Source: Alphaproteobacteria bacterium
Lineage (GTDB): Bacteria > Pseudomonadota > Alphaproteobacteria > Rickettsiales > UBA6187
Reading direction: 5' to 3'
Assembly: GCA_024280585.1 (NCBI GenBank)
Contig: JAJRPW010000078.1
Coordinates: forward strand, 1-9,261
Length of the DNA stretch: 9,261 bases
Below the pieces are notes generated by a model. The model did not search any database. It was given only the letters and a program-made list of their open reading frames with translations, and was not told where the DNA came from. This document shows positions 7,682 to 9,261 of the stretch, piece by piece (position 1 is the stretch's first letter; every line of letters begins with the position of its first letter). The position numbers and the translations under genes are program-made.

Positions 7682-8786
7682 ATGACACCGGAAACACTAG
7701 AAATAACAGGAAATATCAAAGAAAATCTAGCGCTGCTAGGGAGGTATCTTTGACCTTGATAAATCCAGATTACGCCTCGATGAGCTGAATAAATTATGCG
7801 AAGACCCAGCACTTTGGGATGACCAAAAACGTGCCAGCAGCTTGCTTAAAGAAAAGACTTTTCTTGAAAACTCCTTAAATAATTATGCCAAAACAGCGCA
7901 GGATCTGGAAGATAATATTGAGCTGATTAAACTTGGTGAAGCTGAAAATGATGCGGAAACTATAAAAGAAGCAGAAGACGCGCTTGGCAAACTGGAAAAA
8001 CAAACCAGAAAACAAAAAGCGGAATGTTTATTTTCCGGCGAAGTGGACGCCAATGATTGCTTCCTGGAGATTCATGCAGGAGCAGGCGGAACCGAGTCAC
8101 AAGACTGGGCAGAAATGCTGCTGCGTATGTATTTACGCTGGGCTGAGCGCCGTGAATTTAAAGCCACAATAATCGAACAAACACCGGGCGAGGAAGTCGG
8201 AATAAAATCGGTAACAATAAAAATATGCGGGCATAACGCCTATGGCTGGGCAAAAACAGAGAGTGGTGTCCATCGCCTGGTGCGGATTTCCCCGTTTGAC
8301 AGTAATGCAAAACGCCATACATCCTTTGCCAGTGCTTGGGTTTATCCGGTTATTGACGATACGATCGAGATTGAAATTGATGAGAAGGATCTGCGGATTG
8401 ATACATATCGCGCGTCAGGTGCAGGCGGGCAGCATATAAACAAGACCGATTCTGCGGTTAGAATCACTCATCTTCCGACAAATATAGCCGTGCAGTGTCA
8501 GGATAGCCGTTCGCAACATCGCAACCGAGCCGAGGCATATAACATGCTGCGCGCGCGGCTTTATGAGCTTGAACTACAAAAGCAGGAAGAGGAGAAAAAC
8601 AAGGAAAATGCCAGCAAAACCGATATTGGATGGGGGCACCAAATTCGTTCATATGTCCTGCATCCATATCAAATGGTAAAAGACCTGCGCACATCGCATG
8701 AAACATCGAATACTAATGCGGTTTTGGACGGCGATCTCGATGATTTTATTGTGGCTAGTTTGACGGATAGGATAGGCGGGGAGTAA
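7682..8786 (+). CDS. prfB: Peptide chain release factor 2, with programmed +1 frameshift
   Basis: RF2 recognises UAA and UGA in the ribosomal A site and triggers peptide release. The reading is join(7682..7750, 7752..8786): 23 codons from the ATG to CTT, an in-frame TGA at 7751-7753, then a +1 shift into GAC and 344 more codons, giving 367 residues (E. coli RF2 has 365). Across the join the protein reads GRYLDLDKSRLRLDELNKL, as expected for RF2. The coiled-coil domain 1 covers about 1-110. The stop-codon-reading tripeptide SPF is at 203-205, and the catalytic GGQ (in GAGGQHINKTDSAVRITH) is at 248-250. A ribosome binding site GGAGAGG lies at 7665-7671. The gene follows the mrcA stop by 2 nt, so it belongs to the same operon. 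A gene caller that ignores the frameshift would begin near the TTG at 7842 and lose the first 53 residues. RF2 level sets its own expression through the shift. Confidence 0.96.
7738..7754 (+). promoter_or_regulatory. prfB programmed +1 frameshift site
   Basis: The order is AGGGAGG, TAT, CTT, TGA, C: an internal Shine-Dalgarno sequence 3 nt before a slippery CTT codon, an in-frame TGA, and C after the stop, which makes it a poor terminator. This is the arrangement and spacing known from E. coli prfB (AGGGGG TAT CTT TGA C). When RF2 is scarce, the ribosome pauses at UGA, the Leu-tRNA slips from CUU to UUU, and GAC is read next. When RF2 is abundant, a 23-residue peptide is released. Confidence 0.95.
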
Positions 8787-8790
8787 ATAT

Positions 8791-8814
8791 CACGGTAATT
8801 TCATGAATACAACT
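8791..8814 (+). repeat. Left terminal inverted repeat of the element
   Basis: The arm begins CACGGTAATTTCATGAATAC and ends AACT. Compared with the inverted right arm, only position 7 differs (A here, C there). It starts 4 nt after the prfB stop codon. Confidence 0.75.
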
Positions 8815-8938
8815 TAAAGTATTGTATATTTATTCAACTTGCCATTATTATACTAACCTTATGTTTTATATTATTTTATCGTGTAAATGCTGAGTCATTC
8901 CAGCGAAGGCTGTGAAAGCTGTGGTTTTAGAAAGGTTT

Positions 8939-8962
8939 AGTTGTATTCATGAAATGACCGTG
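8939..8962 (-). repeat. Right terminal inverted repeat of the element
   Basis: Read on the minus strand it begins CACGGTCATTTCATGAATAC and ends AACT, matching the left arm at 23 of 24 bases. The arms are separated by 124 bp. Confidence 0.75.
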
Positions 8963-8981
8963 GAATAAATATAGTATTTTA

Positions 8982-9010
8982 TTGACCATATGCCTTCTAT
9001 TAGCTATTAA
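8982..9010 (+). promoter_or_regulatory. Candidate sigma70-type promoter
   Basis: TTGACC (8982-8987; 5 of 6 to the -35 consensus) is followed after exactly 17 nt by TATTAA (9005-9010; 4 of 6 to the -10). Transcription would start near 9017, about 35 nt before the small ORF at 9052. It lies just outside the inverted-repeat element, so the element does not supply it. Confidence 0.4.
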
Positions 9011-9051
9011 AAGCGTCTTAAGTTATTAATAATTATATTTATAGGAACGTT

Positions 9052-9144
9052 ATGAGAAAATTTACTAGGATAGTGAGCTCTGGTGCCGCAATAAGGGGCG
9101 CTTCAGTAGGCGTTGCAGCAAGAAGAAACATTAGACACTGTTAA
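9052..9144 (+). CDS. Possible small basic peptide, 30 residues, unknown function
   Basis: This ORF of 30 codons plus stop starts with ATG and is preceded by AGGA 5 nt upstream and by a candidate promoter. The peptide begins MRKFTRIVSSGAAIRGAS and ends RRNIRHC. It is rich in Arg (seven) plus one Lys, has no acidic residue, and has a small-residue Ala/Gly/Val middle (about 11-23). It could be a leader peptide for the next gene, a small regulatory or toxin-like peptide, or simply chance. I recognise no family. The support is the ribosome binding site and promoter spacing, not homology. Confidence 0.3.
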   Translation: MRKFTRIVSSGAAIRGASVGVAARRNIRHC

Positions 9145-9212
9145 CAAAGGTTGTCTCATTTAAAAATATCCTGTAAACTTCTTCTTTGCCATCCAAAATA
9201 TGGAGTTTTTTT

Positions 9213-9261
9213 ATGGACAAGCGACTATATCCAATATCACAAGATTTTTTTAATTTATCCA
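9213..9261 (+). CDS. 5' end of a gene running off the right edge, product unknown
   Basis: Sixteen complete codons are open from the ATG at 9213 to the end of the window (MDKRLYPISQDFFNLS). GGAG at 9202-9205 with a 7-nt T-run spacer is a good ribosome binding site. The visible residues are too few to name a family. The position after an inverted-repeat element leaves a transposase or another accessory protein possible, but nothing here proves it. It may share a transcript with the small ORF at 9052. Confidence 0.5.
   Translation, partial: MDKRLYPISQDFFNLS

Larger units (their letters stand above)
8791..8962. mobile_element. MITE-like 172-bp element with 24-bp terminal inverted repeats
   Basis: The two ends are inverted copies of each other, with one mismatch in 24 bp. 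The interior is AT-rich and encodes nothing convincing. This is the form of a miniature inverted-repeat element or a decayed insertion sequence. TAAATAT occurs directly outside the left end (8784-8790, overlapping the prfB stop codon) and again 3 bp beyond the right end (8966-8972). It could be a target duplication if the right boundary is at 8965, but in such AT-rich DNA this may be chance. An alternative is a structured RNA or operon-end hairpin. No transposase is present in the window. Confidence 0.5.
8787..9212. other. 426-bp non-housekeeping stretch after prfB
   Basis: No ORF here resembles a known protein to me. From left to right it holds a 172-bp element with inverted repeat ends, an AT-rich spacer with a plausible promoter, a 30-codon ORF with a good ribosome binding site, and about 70 bases of leader before the next gene. 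No Rho-independent terminator (GC stem plus T-run) follows prfB. The inverted repeats could act as a long stem but have no T-tract. Confidence 0.6.

Noticed and set aside
8887..8940. 17-residue ORF with a CESC motif inside the inverted-repeat element
   Set aside because: There is no ribosome binding site, it is very short, and it lies within a repeat-like segment, so it is most likely chance.
8787..8962. Rho-independent terminator for the amiC-mrcA-prfB operon
   Set aside because: The inverted repeats are 124 bp apart and no T-run follows. I found no compact GC-rich stem with a T-tract elsewhere after prfB.
9133..9156. AGACA...TGTCT hairpin at the end of the small ORF as a terminator
   Set aside because: The stem is only 5 bp with a long loop, and no T-tract follows.
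1..9261. CRISPR array, tRNA, rRNA, defence system or biosynthetic cluster
   Set aside because: I saw no spaced direct repeats, cloverleaf or rRNA-like sequence, and every large ORF is explained by a housekeeping family.

Overview
The window is an AT-rich piece of a bacterial chromosome, most likely from an alphaproteobacterium. Three things point there: the divergent order rne / amiC-mrcA-prfB is a familiar alphaproteobacterial arrangement; the penicillin-binding protein carries the RDCxGC segment typical of alphaproteobacterial PBP1A; and the EPSP synthase is of the Agrobacterium CP4-like (class II) type. The low G+C (judged by eye) suggests a low-GC or host-associated or uncultured lineage. 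No species can be named from the sequence.

Left half, minus strand (read right to left from about 3.78 kb): rne (RNase E/G), then aroA (EPSP synthase) 8 nt later, then a TraX-family membrane protein that starts inside the end of aroA and runs off the left edge. This looks like one transcription unit combining mRNA turnover, aromatic amino acid biosynthesis and a membrane acyltransferase-like protein. A 283-bp divergent control region (3778-4060) separates it from the right half and holds a perfect 16-bp palindrome.

Right half, plus strand: amiC (periplasmic murein amidase with AMIN domain), mrcA (PBP1A, bifunctional murein synthase) and prfB (release factor 2). The gaps are only a few bases, so this is very probably an operon. 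AmiC cuts and PBP1A builds the same peptidoglycan sacculus. prfB contains the classical autoregulatory +1 frameshift site, so the real gene starts at 7682 and not at any in-frame start after the shift.

Right end (8787-9261): no long gene. It holds a 172-bp element bounded by 24-bp inverted repeats that match at 23 of 24 positions (MITE-like), a plausible sigma70-type promoter, a 30-codon ORF with a good ribosome binding site, and the first 16 codons of another gene that leaves the window.

Most of the window is conserved housekeeping sequence. I see no defence system, CRISPR array, tRNA, rRNA or complete transposase. The least explained parts are the inverted-repeat element and small ORF after prfB, the palindrome between rne and amiC, and the unusual rne-aroA-traX-like gene order.
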